NCBI RefSeq assembly: GCF_003935375.1
Contig: NZ_RHQM01000017.1
Span: 62,001 to 126,000, forward strand
Origin: Stutzerimonas xanthomarina
GTDB taxonomy: Bacteria > Pseudomonadota > Gammaproteobacteria > Pseudomonadales > Pseudomonadaceae
Direction: 5' to 3'
Length of the DNA: 64,000 nucleotides
Positions 34,758 through 46,890 of this stretch are shown one piece after another. The position numbers and the translations under genes were made by a program. The notes beneath the pieces were generated by a model. The model saw only the letters and a list, made by a program, of their open reading frames with translations. It did no database searches and was not told where the DNA came from. Numbering within the stretch: position 1 is the stretch's first letter; every line of letters starts with the position of its first letter.

Positions 34758-35057
34758 ATGAAGTTCATACACCAGCGCGAGCACCTCAACGAGGACGACA
34801 TCGTCGTCATCGAATGCTCGCAGACCTGCAACATCCGCCTGATGAACGATGCCAATTTCCGCAGTTTCAAGAACGGCGGTCGGCACACCTACCATGGTGG
34901 GGCGTTCGATAAATTCCCGGCGAAAATCGTCGTGCCGAGTACCGGCTTCTGGAACATCACCATTGATACGGTCACCCGGCGGCCGATCAGCGTAACGCGC
35001 AAACCGAACCTCAGTCATTCGATCAGGGTCATTCGACGGTCCCCCTCGCGTCTGTAA
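34758..35057 (+). CDS. DUF1883 domain protein
   Basis: This 99-residue protein is a single DUF1883 domain (MKFIHQREHLNEDDIVVIECS, CNIRLMNDANFRSFKNGGRHTYHGG, then IVVPSTGFWNITIDT). DUF1883 is a small beta-rich domain that is also found fused to TIR domains in bacterial proteins; its ligand is unknown. I took the ATG at 34758, since the extra 18 codons upstream do not match the family. It stands alone between divergent or unrelated transporter genes, 107 bases before the EamA gene. Confidence 0.88.
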   Translation: MKFIHQREHLNEDDIVVIECSQTCNIRLMNDANFRSFKNGGRHTYHGGAFDKFPAKIVVPSTGFWNITIDTVTRRPISVTRKPNLSHSIRVIRRSPSRL

Positions 35058-35164
35058 TCGCCCAATGGGCTGCGAGGCAATTCAACGGGAGCGAGCTTTT
35101 GAACCGCAGCCACCATCCGCACGCCATCAACACCAGCCTTGGCAACCGCACGCCGGAGACGCGC

Positions 35165-36073
35165 ATGAGCGATAGCCGTGGCGGAACCACCCGCGCGCAT
35201 CTGGGCATGCTGCTCTGGGCGCTATTTGTCGGCTTGTCCTTTCCCGCGGTGGGTTTGCTCACTGACGGGTTGCCGCCACTGCTGCTGACCGCCATGCGCT
35301 TCAGCATTGCGGCATTGGTCCTGGCGCCGCTGGCCTGGAGCCAGAGCGAAGGGCGACCGGGCTGGCGTCCCATGTTGCTGTACGCCGCCATGGGGCTATG
35401 CCTGGCGGGCTTTTTCGGCACCATGTTCTGGGCGGCCCATCGGGTCAGTGCGTTGTCGATGGCGACGCTGTTCGTCAGCGTACCGCTACTGGCTTACTGC
35501 CTGGGCCGCGGGCTTGGTGTCGAGCAGCCAGCCGGCCGTCTGTTGGCTATCCTGGCGCTTGGTGCGAGCGGGGCGCTTGGGCTGGCATGGGCCGAGAACG
35601 GCGGCGATTTCTCCGGGATGCAGTTTGGCCTGGGCGAGCTGGGCTTCTTCTTTGGCTGCGTCGCCTCGGCGTTGTACCCGGTGCTCAGCAAATGGGGGTT
35701 GGCGAACGGCACTTTGCCGCGGCAGGCGGGTTTGCGCACCTTCTGGAGCCTGATCGCCGGCGCGCTGCTGATCGGCCTGATGGGCTTTATCTGGGAGCAA
35801 CCGGCGTCGCTGCTGCGCATGAACCTGCTGGATCTGCTGCTGGTGGCCTACCTCGGCGTTTTTTCCAGCGCCATGACCTTTTTCCTGCAGCAGCGAGCGA
35901 CGTCCGTTCTCACGCCCGGTGCGGTCACGGCCTACAGCTACCTGGTGCCCTTCGTTTCGATGCTGCTGCTGTTCTTTGATCAGCCGGCGCGCATGGGTGT
36001 GCACTGGTTGCCGGGTAGCCTGTTGGTTGTGCTTGCCATCGGCCTGTTGTTGCGTCGCGACCGCCAGCCATAG
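35165..36073 (+). CDS. DMT superfamily (EamA) transporter
   Basis: The product has about 302 residues and ten membrane helices in two EamA repeats. The first begins GMLLWALFVGLSFPAVGLL with LLLTAMRFSIAALVLAPLAW. The second begins LGELGFFFGCVASALYPVLSKWGL and ends with TPGAVTAYSYLVPFVSMLLLF. Such proteins export amino acids or other metabolites; the substrate cannot be told. The ATG at 35165 (MSDSRGGTTRAHLG) follows GGAGA by six bases; an in-frame TTG at 35099 after GGGAGCGAG would add 22 residues. It converges on the NadR-like kinase gene, with 13 bases between. Confidence 0.88.
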   Translation: MSDSRGGTTRAHLGMLLWALFVGLSFPAVGLLTDGLPPLLLTAMRFSIAALVLAPLAWSQSEGRPGWRPMLLYAAMGLCLAGFFGTMFWAAHRVSALSMATLFVSVPLLAYCLGRGLGVEQPAGRLLAILALGASGALGLAWAENGGDFSGMQFGLGELGFFFGCVASALYPVLSKWGLANGTLPRQAGLRTFWSLIAGALLIGLMGFIWEQPASLLRMNLLDLLLVAYLGVFSSAMTFFLQQRATSVLTPGAVTAYSYLVPFVSMLLLFFDQPARMGVHWLPGSLLVVLAIGLLLRRDRQP

Positions 36074-36086
36074 GGCTTGTGGCCAG

Positions 36087-36611
36087 TCATTCGCCTAGCA
36101 GAGCACGGGTGTGAGCGATCGCCTGCCACTCGCGCTCGGTCCAATCGCCGCTGACCTCGACGAAGGGCTGGTCCCGCTGCACCAACCAGCTGCGACATGC
36201 CTGGAAGAAGTCCATCCGTTCGCTGAGATCAGGCTGACAGCGCTGACCGTCGCCATGCCACTCGATTCCCTCGGGCGAGAGCAGCAGATGTTGGTGGTAA
36301 TACCGCGCCAGCAGCTCGTCCTCGAGCCAGGCGGGGCAATCGCCGAACAGCGTATGACTCCAGAGCATGTTGCTCAGCAGATGGGTGTCGAGAATCAGCA
36401 GATGCGGTGCCTGAATTCTCGCGGCGTCTTCCCAGTCCAGCTGGCCACGGGCAATCGCAGGAATGTCGGCAAGCGTCGTGTCGCGTTGCGTCTGCTCGAT
36501 GTAATGGCGAACGTATTCGCCCACCATCATTCCGCCGAATGTGTGCAGCAGCCGCTGTGCAAGCCAGCTTTTGCCGGTGGATTCCGGACCGGCGAGCACC
36601 AGCACCTTCAT
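36087..36611 (-). CDS. NadR-like P-loop kinase (probable ribosylnicotinamide kinase)
   Basis: This 174-residue P-loop protein has Walker A in AGPESTGKSWLAQRL (residues 7-14) and the Walker-B-like LLILDTHLLSNMLWSHTLFG. It matches the C-terminal kinase domain of NadR and lacks the adenylyltransferase and DNA-binding parts. The expected reaction is ATP-dependent phosphorylation of nicotinamide riboside to NMN. The start overlaps the stop of pnuC in an ATGA arrangement, so transporter and kinase are made together, which would trap the imported precursor. The residues after 150 contain the ERWQ-like repeat seen in NadR relatives. Confidence 0.9.
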   Translation of the reverse strand: MKVLVLAGPESTGKSWLAQRLLHTFGGMMVGEYVRHYIEQTQRDTTLADIPAIARGQLDWEDAARIQAPHLLILDTHLLSNMLWSHTLFGDCPAWLEDELLARYYHQHLLLSPEGIEWHGDGQRCQPDLSERMDFFQACRSWLVQRDQPFVEVSGDWTEREWQAIAHTRALLGE

Positions 36612-37171
36612 CGCGTCGCCACCAGTGCAGTGCGCCACTCTCGCAGCCCCATGATCGCGAGCCCGGTGAACAGCGCGTAAAGGCCGGCCGTCAGCCAGTA
36701 GCCCTGATAGCTGAAGAAGCCAATGAACAGCACATCCACGACGATCCACAAAACCCAGCACTGCAGGCGCTTGAGGGCCATCCACAGCTGTGCGAGCAGG
36801 CTGAATGCGGTGAGTGCGGCGTCGATCCAGGGAAACGCAGCCTCGGTGAAGCTCGCCATGGCGCTGCCGAGCAGCAGGCTGCCGAGCGCCGCGCAGGCGA
36901 TGCCTATAGCTACCTCGCCCGGGCTGGCGCCGGTCACGGGCCTACCGTGTTCGCCTGTGGCACCTCGCGTCCAGGCCCACCAGCCGTAGAGCTGCATTGC
37001 GGCGAAAACACTATGCAGCAACACCTGTGAATACAGCCTGGCGTCGAGGAAAAACCAGGCGTACAGCGACACCATGCCCAGCCCGATCGGCCAGCACCAT
37101 GGGTTCTGGCGCACCGTCAGCCATACGGCGATTACGCCAAGCAGCGAGGCGATCAGTTCGAGAGACGACAT
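36608..37171 (-). CDS. pnuC: PnuC nicotinamide riboside transporter
   Basis: This 187-residue membrane protein has seven helices, with PnuC motifs TVRQNPWCWPIGLGMVSLYAWFFLDARLYSQ and LYGWWAWTRG, and FFSYQGYWLTAGLYALF near the end. PnuC facilitates uptake of nicotinamide riboside, which is pulled in by phosphorylation. The partner kinase is encoded next, overlapping by four bases. I prefer the ATG giving MSSLELIASLLG; a TTG three codons upstream is also possible. It has about 230 bases of gene-free DNA upstream, in which I see no NAD-related riboswitch. Confidence 0.92.
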   Translation of the reverse strand: MSSLELIASLLGVIAVWLTVRQNPWCWPIGLGMVSLYAWFFLDARLYSQVLLHSVFAAMQLYGWWAWTRGATGEHGRPVTGASPGEVAIGIACAALGSLLLGSAMASFTEAAFPWIDAALTAFSLLAQLWMALKRLQCWVLWIVVDVLFIGFFSYQGYWLTAGLYALFTGLAIMGLREWRTALVATR

Positions 37172-37409
37172 GGTGTGCAACCGGGCTTGCAGACGAGGGG
37201 GGCGATCATAGCGGACGTCTCCGCCGATGGCTGCATGTTGTGAGGCGCGCTAGGACTGAACGACGCCGGTATCGGCTGGTCATGGTTGAGGCGAGGGCGC
37301 AGCGGGAGGCTGGCCAGGTGTTGAACAAAGCCCCGAGGTAATGGAATCGATCCTGAATGACCCAGGCAATGGCTGGTAGTCGCGGTGGCTTGCGAATATC
37401 GGACTGCTT

Positions 37410-38522
37410 ATGAGTGATGCCGGAGCGCGGCACGGCAAGAATCGCAATATTCAATTTCTCCGTGGGCTGGCGATCCTGATGGTGCTGCTGGCCCATGCGT
37501 CGGTGATGCTGGTTGGCGCGGAGGCCGACTGGTGGGACGGCCTGCTGCAGCGCTTCCTGCCAGGCGTTGGGGTCGATCTGTTCTTTCTTATTTCCGGCTA
37601 CTTGATGGGCGCGACCTTTCTGCGCAAGCAGCAGGGTTTCGATGCCAAGGTTGTGTACGCCTTCTACAAGAAGCGCATCCGCCGTGTGCTGCTGCCGACC
37701 TGGTTCTGGGCGGCAGTGGTATTGCTGTTCAGCGTCATCGAGCCGCCGCGTGGGGCGCCGGCTTACTCGCTGGATACGTTGCTCGGCGTGACGGCGAGCG
37801 CGGCGTTTTTTCTCGCCAATGTCTTCAACGGGTTGCATGAGACAGATTTCGGCTATTTCTGGTCGATCGCTCTGGAGGTGCAGTTCTACCTGCTGTTCCC
37901 GTTGTTGCTCCTGCTGCGCCGGGCGTTCTGGCCGGCGGTGATCGGTATCGTGCTGTGGTTCAGCTTCGCCAATCCTTTCGCGCCCGAGTGGTTGTTCCGG
38001 GCGAACGGCCTGTTCATGGGGCTGCTGCTATGGAAGCTGTCGTCGCTGGATCAGTTTCGCGTCGTCGAGCGCGACATCGAGTCGATGACCGCCAGCAGCA
38101 AAGTGCTGGTGATCGGTCTGGCGGTGGTCTCGGCGAGCCTTCTGGCCATCGCGCTGGAACCGCTCGCGTCGTTCCGCTGGGCGGCGACGACACTGGTGCT
38201 GGCTGTTCCATTCATGCTGGCTGTCTGTTCCAGCGAGGCGATCTTCGGCGCCTTGTCGCGTCCGTTGGAGACAGTCGGGCAGCTGTCGTTCTCGCTGTAC
38301 CTGTGCCATATACCGGTCTGGCTGCTGTGCATGAGCTGGCTCGATGACCAGCCGCTGCTGCCGCGCGTGGCGGTTTGCTTAACCATGTCGCTGATCGTTG
38401 CCGGCCTGAGCTATCGCTATATCGAACGGCCGCTGATGGAGGGTGCGAAGTCGGCGGCAACCGCCGGAGAGGGGACGACTGCGAGTTCAATAGCCGTCGC
38501 CCGCGCAGGGCGAGGCGGCTAG
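37410..38522 (+). CDS. Acyltransferase 3 family membrane protein (OafA/YrhL-like)
   Basis: This 370-residue integral membrane protein has about ten helices. It opens with RNIQFLRGLAILMVLLAHAS, which contains the conserved RGLA-VL-H motif with the catalytic His. VGVDLFFLISGYLMGATFLRK is the second family motif, followed by YKKRIRRVLLPTWFW with the conserved arginine. Such enzymes O-acetylate surface polysaccharides or lipids; the acceptor is unknown. No neighbouring glycan genes are present, so target prediction is not possible. It converges on the DUF5629-like gene, leaving seven bases. Confidence 0.9.
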   Translation: MSDAGARHGKNRNIQFLRGLAILMVLLAHASVMLVGAEADWWDGLLQRFLPGVGVDLFFLISGYLMGATFLRKQQGFDAKVVYAFYKKRIRRVLLPTWFWAAVVLLFSVIEPPRGAPAYSLDTLLGVTASAAFFLANVFNGLHETDFGYFWSIALEVQFYLLFPLLLLLRRAFWPAVIGIVLWFSFANPFAPEWLFRANGLFMGLLLWKLSSLDQFRVVERDIESMTASSKVLVIGLAVVSASLLAIALEPLASFRWAATTLVLAVPFMLAVCSSEAIFGALSRPLETVGQLSFSLYLCHIPVWLLCMSWLDDQPLLPRVAVCLTMSLIVAGLSYRYIERPLMEGAKSAATAGEGTTASSIAVARAGRGG

Positions 38523-38529
38523 AGACGCG

Positions 38530-38856
38530 TTACTCGTCCTCGTCCTCGCCGCCGATGGCACTGAGGCACTGCAGTCGATGCGGGCCTTCCAGTAGCCAGC
38601 TTTCGCCATCGGGCTGGCGCTGGGCTTCCATGATCTGGTTGTAACTGAACTGCCACTGGCGGCGCGTGCGGCCGTCGACCAGATCGATGGTCAGCAGGAT
38701 GTCTTCATTGGCGAATGGCTGATTGGCCTCCGCGGCGGCGTCTGCATCATCGAGCAGCGCCTCGTTCAGTGCGAACTGCCAGGCATGCAGGTCGTCGATG
38801 ATCAGCATGTCGGCCGTTTCGAGTTCGTCGATCAGCAGCGGTATTTCGGATGACAT
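38530..38856 (-). CDS. Small acidic conserved protein (DUF5629-like)
   Basis: The 108-residue protein is strongly acidic (ELETADMLIIDDLHAWQFALNEALLDDADAAAE, ending GGEDEDE) and soluble. I tentatively match it to DUF5629, a family known from pseudomonads, on pattern and position next to metH. The middle (ILLTIDLVDGRTRRQWQFSYNQIMEA) looks like a beta-sheet domain. It lies about 57 bases downstream of metH, separated by a hairpin. No function is known. Confidence 0.72.
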   Translation of the reverse strand: MSSEIPLLIDELETADMLIIDDLHAWQFALNEALLDDADAAAEANQPFANEDILLTIDLVDGRTRRQWQFSYNQIMEAQRQPDGESWLLEGPHRLQCLSAIGGEDEDE

Positions 38857-38884
38857 GGTGCAAGCTCCATTGAGTGGAACGACA

Positions 38885-38906
38885 GCGGGCGCTCACAGGC
38901 GCCCGC
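38885..38906 (-). terminator. GC-rich hairpin after metH
   Basis: GCGGGCGC at 38885-38892 pairs perfectly with GCGCCCGC at 38899-38906 around a six-base loop, eight bases past the metH stop on the minus strand. There is no T run, so it may act as an attenuator or mRNA end rather than a strong terminator. Confidence 0.5.
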
Positions 38907-38913
38907 CGCGGGA

Positions 38914-42606
<3,693 letters not shown>

Positions 42607-42769
42607 GGGGACTACCTGAAAAGCTGGGACAAAAGAGCGCGAATGATAGCAAAGCTGCATGCTTTTTTAGCCTTCGCGCTTTTGCATGAAGATTATTCAG
42701 GTTGGCAGGCGTTGGCCGTGACCCGGCAGAGGCGAATAGAATGCGCACTCATCTCAAGGCGTTCGATGC

Positions 42770-45049
42770 ATGTCATTTCGTTTCTGGCTCGCTTGCCTTC
42801 TATTCCTCTCGTTCACCGCTGCGCGCGCCGAAGCCCTCTCTTATCAGCGTGATATCCAGCCGATATTCACCGCCAAGTGCGTCGCTTGCCACGCCTGTTA
42901 TGACTCGCCCTGCCAGCTCAATCTCGGCAGTGGTGAGGGTGCATCCCGCGGCGCGAACAAGCTGCCGGTCTACAACGGCGTACGGGTAAAGGCCCAGGAG
43001 CCCACGCGCCTGTTTCTCGACGCCGATCACGACGCCGCGTGGCGGCGCAAGGGCTTCAATTCGGTACTCGATGGCGGGAGCAACCAGGCTGCGCTGATGG
43101 CACGAATGCTCGAGCTCGGTCGCAGCCAGCCGTTGACGCCCAATGCCAAGCTGCCGTCGGCGCTGGAGATCGGCATCGGCCGGGAAAACACCTGCCCGCT
43201 GTCGGATGAGTTCGACCGCTACGCCCGGCGCAACATGCATGGTGGCATGCCTTTCGCCGTAACCGGGCTGAGCGATACGGAGTACGCACTCCTGCAGCGG
43301 TGGCTGGAGCAGGGCGCGGCAGTCGAAGCGAGTTCGCCGCCCGAGCCTTCGGCGACCGAGTCCTTGCAGATCGACGAGTGGGAACGCTTGCTCAACACGC
43401 CCGGTGCACGCGGCAATCTGGTTGGCCGCTGGTTGTATGAGCACCTTTTCATCGCGCATCTGTACTTCGAAGGGGAGGGAGGCGGTCGTTTCTATCAGCT
43501 GGTGCGTTCGCGCACGCCCAGTGGCGAGCCGGTCGACGCCATTGCGACGCGACGGCCGAACGATGATCCGGGTACCCGGTTCAGCTATCGCCTGCGACCG
43601 ATTACCGACGTGATCGTGCACAAGACGCACATCACCTATCCACTCAGCGCTGCGAAGCTGGCGCGGGTCCGTTCGCTGTTCTTCAGCGGTGACTCGACGG
43701 TGGATGCCATCCCCGGTTACGGCGCAGATCACAGAGCCAATCCGTTCAAGACTTTCCAGGCTATTCCTGCCGAGGCGCGGTACCAGTTCATGCTGGATAA
43801 CGCCGAGTATTTCGTCCGCACCTTTATCCGCGGGCCGGTGTGCCGCGGGCAGATCGCCACGGACGTGATTCGCGACAACTTCTGGGTGTTCTTCCAGGAC
43901 CCGCAGCACGATCTGTACATTACCGACCGGCGCTATCGCGAACAGACCACGCCGCTGCTGGCGATGCCCGGGCAGTTCGATGAAATGGGCGACCTGCTTG
44001 CGTTCTGGAAGAGCTACCGGGTCAAGCGCAACCAGTACGAACAGCTGCGCATGAATGCCTATGCGGGCAAGCCCGCGCAGTGGAAGCAGATCTGGTCCGG
44101 CAATGACAATGCATTGCTGAGCATCTTCCGCCAGCATGACAGCGCCTCGGTGCGCAAAGGGCTGATCGGCGAGATTCCGCAGACGCTCTGGTGGATGGAC
44201 TATCCGCTGCTCGAGCGCACCTACTACCAACTCGTGGTCAATTTCGACGTGTTCGGCAACGTCTCCCATCAGGGCCAGACACGGCTTTACTTCGACCTGA
44301 TTCGCAACGGCGCGGAGCTGAACTTCCTTCGGCTGCTGCCGGCCGCCTCACGCCACGCCCTCCTCGATGGCTGGTACGAGCAGGGTGGGCAGCTGAAGCT
44401 GCTCTTGGCCTACACCTCCATCGACGATTCGACACCCTCGCTGCTGACGCTGAACAGGGCTGATCCGAAGCGCGCGTTCGCTCGAGAGATGCTGGCAAGG
44501 TACGCCGGCATCAACGCAGCCCCCGATCCGATCAACCGTTGCCAGGGTACCCAGTGCTACCGCGCAAGGCAGCCCGCGAGCCTGCAAGGGGCCGAGCAGG
44601 CGCTCAGTCGTCTGACCAACCGACTCGCCGGAGGCTTGCCGGCGATCCAGTATCTGCCGGAGGCCACGCTGCTGCGCATCGAGTACGGCGGCGATCGGCG
44701 TGAGATATACAGCCTGCTGCGCAACCGCGCCCACAGCAACGTCGCCTTCATGTACGGCGAGTCGCTGCGCTGGCAGCCGAGGTTGGACACCCTGACGGTG
44801 TATCCAGGGGTTCTCAGTAGCTATCCGAATTTCCTCTTCAATGTGCCTGCCGCCGAGGTGCCGGCATTTGTCGCAGCACTGGAGGAGGTCAGGGCGAGTG
44901 ATCACCTGGGGCGCCTGGTCGACCGCTGGGGCGTGCGGCGCAGCCATCCGCGTTTCTGGGATTACTTCAACGATCTGACCCGCTATCTCGAAGAAACCGA
45001 GCCGCTGGAGGCGGGCGTGCTGGATATGAATCGCTACGAAAACCTCTGA
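42770..45049 (+). CDS. cti: Periplasmic fatty acid cis/trans isomerase (cytochrome c-type)
   Basis: This 759-residue periplasmic heme protein converts cis to trans unsaturated fatty acids in membrane lipids, hardening the membrane during solvent or heat stress. A signal peptide (FRFWLACLLFLSFTAARA) is cleaved near residue 20. The single heme-binding CVACH site lies at C37-C40-H41, followed by CYDSPCQL. The long C-terminal body (residues 200-759) is specific to Cti. It is divergent from metH, with a 163-base upstream region. Cti occurs mainly in Pseudomonas and Vibrio, which supports the taxonomic placement. Confidence 0.95.
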   Translation: MSFRFWLACLLFLSFTAARAEALSYQRDIQPIFTAKCVACHACYDSPCQLNLGSGEGASRGANKLPVYNGVRVKAQEPTRLFLDADHDAAWRRKGFNSVLDGGSNQAALMARMLELGRSQPLTPNAKLPSALEIGIGRENTCPLSDEFDRYARRNMHGGMPFAVTGLSDTEYALLQRWLEQGAAVEASSPPEPSATESLQIDEWERLLNTPGARGNLVGRWLYEHLFIAHLYFEGEGGGRFYQLVRSRTPSGEPVDAIATRRPNDDPGTRFSYRLRPITDVIVHKTHITYPLSAAKLARVRSLFFSGDSTVDAIPGYGADHRANPFKTFQAIPAEARYQFMLDNAEYFVRTFIRGPVCRGQIATDVIRDNFWVFFQDPQHDLYITDRRYREQTTPLLAMPGQFDEMGDLLAFWKSYRVKRNQYEQLRMNAYAGKPAQWKQIWSGNDNALLSIFRQHDSASVRKGLIGEIPQTLWWMDYPLLERTYYQLVVNFDVFGNVSHQGQTRLYFDLIRNGAELNFLRLLPAASRHALLDGWYEQGGQLKLLLAYTSIDDSTPSLLTLNRADPKRAFAREMLARYAGINAAPDPINRCQGTQCYRARQPASLQGAEQALSRLTNRLAGGLPAIQYLPEATLLRIEYGGDRREIYSLLRNRAHSNVAFMYGESLRWQPRLDTLTVYPGVLSSYPNFLFNVPAAEVPAFVAALEEVRASDHLGRLVDRWGVRRSHPRFWDYFNDLTRYLEETEPLEAGVLDMNRYENL

Positions 45050-45168
45050 TTCGTCGCGAGCGGCAGCTGCGGTCGGAACTCGACCACGGTTAACCCGACT
45101 AAAATACTAGGACTTAACCGCGGCAGTGGTTTGGCGTACACTGCGGCGCATGTCTGCGAGGAGTTCCC

Positions 45169-45753
45169 ATGAGCGCGATCACCATTACCGAAGCTGCACA
45201 CGATTATCTGGCCGACCTGCTCGAGAAGCAGAACACCACCGGCATCGGCATTCGCATCTTCATTACCCAGCCGGGCACCCCGTATGCTGAAACCTGCATC
45301 GCCTACTGCAAACCGGGCGAGGAGAAGCCTGACGACATTGCACTGGCGCTGAAGAGCTTCACGGCCTGGATCGATGGCACCAGCGAACCCTTCCTCGAGG
45401 ATGCACTGGTCGACTACGCGACCGATCGGATGGGTGGCCAGCTGACCATCAAGGCGCCGAATGCCAAGGTGCCGATGGTCAATGAAGACAGCCCGATGAA
45501 CGAGCGCATCAACTATTACCTGCAGACCGAGATCAATCCGGGCCTGGCCAGCCATGGCGGGCAGGTCACGCTGATCGATGTGGTCGAGGAAGGCATCGCA
45601 GTGCTGCAGTTCGGCGGTGGTTGTCAGGGCTGCGGACAGGCGGACGTCACCCTCAAGGAAGGTATCGAGAAGACCCTGCTGGCTCGGATTCCAGAGCTCA
45701 AGGGCGTGCGCGACGTGACCGATCACACCAATCGCGAGAACGCCTATTACTGA
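45169..45753 (+). CDS. nfuA: Fe-S biogenesis carrier NfuA
   Basis: This 194-residue protein delivers [4Fe-4S] clusters to client enzymes. It has an N-terminal degenerate A-type domain (residues 1-95, with [16 protein letters not shown] and the cysteine-poor [10 protein letters not shown]) and a C-terminal Nfu domain. The CxxC ligand pair is [19 protein letters not shown], near residue 149-152. The length agrees with other NfuA proteins. A ribosome site GAGGAG precedes the ATG. The region after the stop has GC-rich imperfect pairing followed by five T near 45798, possibly a terminator. Confidence 0.95.
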   Translation: MSAITITEAAHDYLADLLEKQNTTGIGIRIFITQPGTPYAETCIAYCKPGEEKPDDIALALKSFTAWIDGTSEPFLEDALVDYATDRMGGQLTIKAPNAKVPMVNEDSPMNERINYYLQTEINPGLASHGGQVTLIDVVEEGIAVLQFGGGCQGCGQADVTLKEGIEKTLLARIPELKGVRDVTDHTNRENAYY

Positions 45754-45904
45754 TGCGAAACAGCCCGACGGAGCAGCACCGCCGGGCCGTTCGGCAGTTT
45801 TTAAGGTGAAATGCCACTATTTTGCCTTCATGGTGCGCACAGCGCGCCTTTCCTGCGATAAGCTCTCGTGCCAAGGTTAATCGGGCAACGAGAGCTCGTA
45901 CCAC

Positions 45905-46888
45905 ATGTCTGCCATTTCCCTCTTGATCTGCGATGACTCCGCGCTGGCGCGCAAGCAGCTTCTGCAAGCGCTGCCCGCCGGTTGGCCGGTCGACGTCAGT
46001 CAGGCGGCCACCGGGCTCGAAGCGTTGGAGCAGGTTCGCGAGGGTGGCGTCGACGTCCTCTTGCTCGACCTCACCATGCCCGAGCTGGATGGTTATCAGG
46101 TCCTCGCGCAGCTGCGCGAAGAACGGCTGCAGTGCAAGACCATCGTGATCTCCGCTGACATTCAGGATGAGGCCGTGCGCCGTGTCCTGGCCCTCGGCGC
46201 GCTGGCCTTCATCAAGAAGCCCGCCGATCCGGTGCACCTGCACCAGACGCTGGCGAGCCTTGGCCTGCTGGATGATGTCTCGCCTCTGATCGCTAGGGTC
46301 GCCGGGGAAAAGATCGGTTTTCGCGATACCTTTCGTGAGGTGGTCAACATCGCCATGGGGCGGGCTGCCGCACTCCTGGCGCGAGTGCTGGGTGTCTTCA
46401 TCCAGTTGCCGATTCCCAATGTAAATATTCTCGAAGTCGGCGAGCTGCATATGGCGCTGGCCGATGCGGCGCGCGGCGAGAAGTTGACTGCCGTCTGCCA
46501 GGGCTACATCGGTGGCGGTATCGCAGGCGAGGCGCTGCTGCTGTTCCATGACTCCGAAGTGGCCGACATGGCACGTCTGATGCGGCGGCAGGACTACCTG
46601 GAGATGGAGATGCTCCTGGATCTGTCGAGCCTGCTGATCAGCGCATGCCTCAGCGGAATCGCCGAGCAGATCGAAGTGGTGTTTTCCCAGGGGCACCCGC
46701 AGGTGCTGGGGCAGCACGCATCGATCGACGAGCTGATCCGGCTCAATAGTGCCCGATGGAAGAAGACCCTGGCGGTGGAAATCAGCTACAGCCTGGAAGG
46801 GCACGATATCCACTTTGACCTGCTGCTGTTGTTCACGGAAGATTCGGTCGAGCTGCTGACGCGCAAGCTTGCCCACCTGATGGATTGA
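45905..46888 (+). CDS. Response regulator: receiver domain fused to CheC-like phosphatase domain
   Basis: This 327-residue protein has a CheY-type receiver (residues 1-122) with phospho-acceptor Asp55 in LLLDLTMPELDG, acidic pocket residues in ICDDSA, and the conserved Lys in FIKKPADP. It is followed by a CheC/CheX-type domain (residues 130-327). The first catalytic helix reads DTFREVVN, with a proline 23 residues after the Asn, so it matches the D-x3-E-x2-N-x22-P rule. The second helix (EMEMLLDLSSLL) lacks the Glu-Asn pair, so one of two usual active sites seems lost. Two bases separate it from the diguanylate cyclase gene. No histidine kinase gene is nearby. Confidence 0.9.
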   Translation: MSAISLLICDDSALARKQLLQALPAGWPVDVSQAATGLEALEQVREGGVDVLLLDLTMPELDGYQVLAQLREERLQCKTIVISADIQDEAVRRVLALGALAFIKKPADPVHLHQTLASLGLLDDVSPLIARVAGEKIGFRDTFREVVNIAMGRAAALLARVLGVFIQLPIPNVNILEVGELHMALADAARGEKLTAVCQGYIGGGIAGEALLLFHDSEVADMARLMRRQDYLEMEMLLDLSSLLISACLSGIAEQIEVVFSQGHPQVLGQHASIDELIRLNSARWKKTLAVEISYSLEGHDIHFDLLLLFTEDSVELLTRKLAHLMD

Positions 46889-46890
46889 GC

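Noticed and set aside
34758..35057. Anti-phage defence island around the DUF1883 gene
   Set aside because: Neighbours are MFS and EamA transporters and core genes. There is no TIR, nuclease or other defence gene nearby.
37206..37838. 210-codon minus-strand frame
   Set aside because: It is antisense to the acyltransferase gene, with low-complexity Arg/Gln/His composition typical of a shadow.
42607..42769. Cobalamin riboswitch upstream of metH
   Set aside because: The divergent gap is only 163 bases and shows no B12-box-like sequence.
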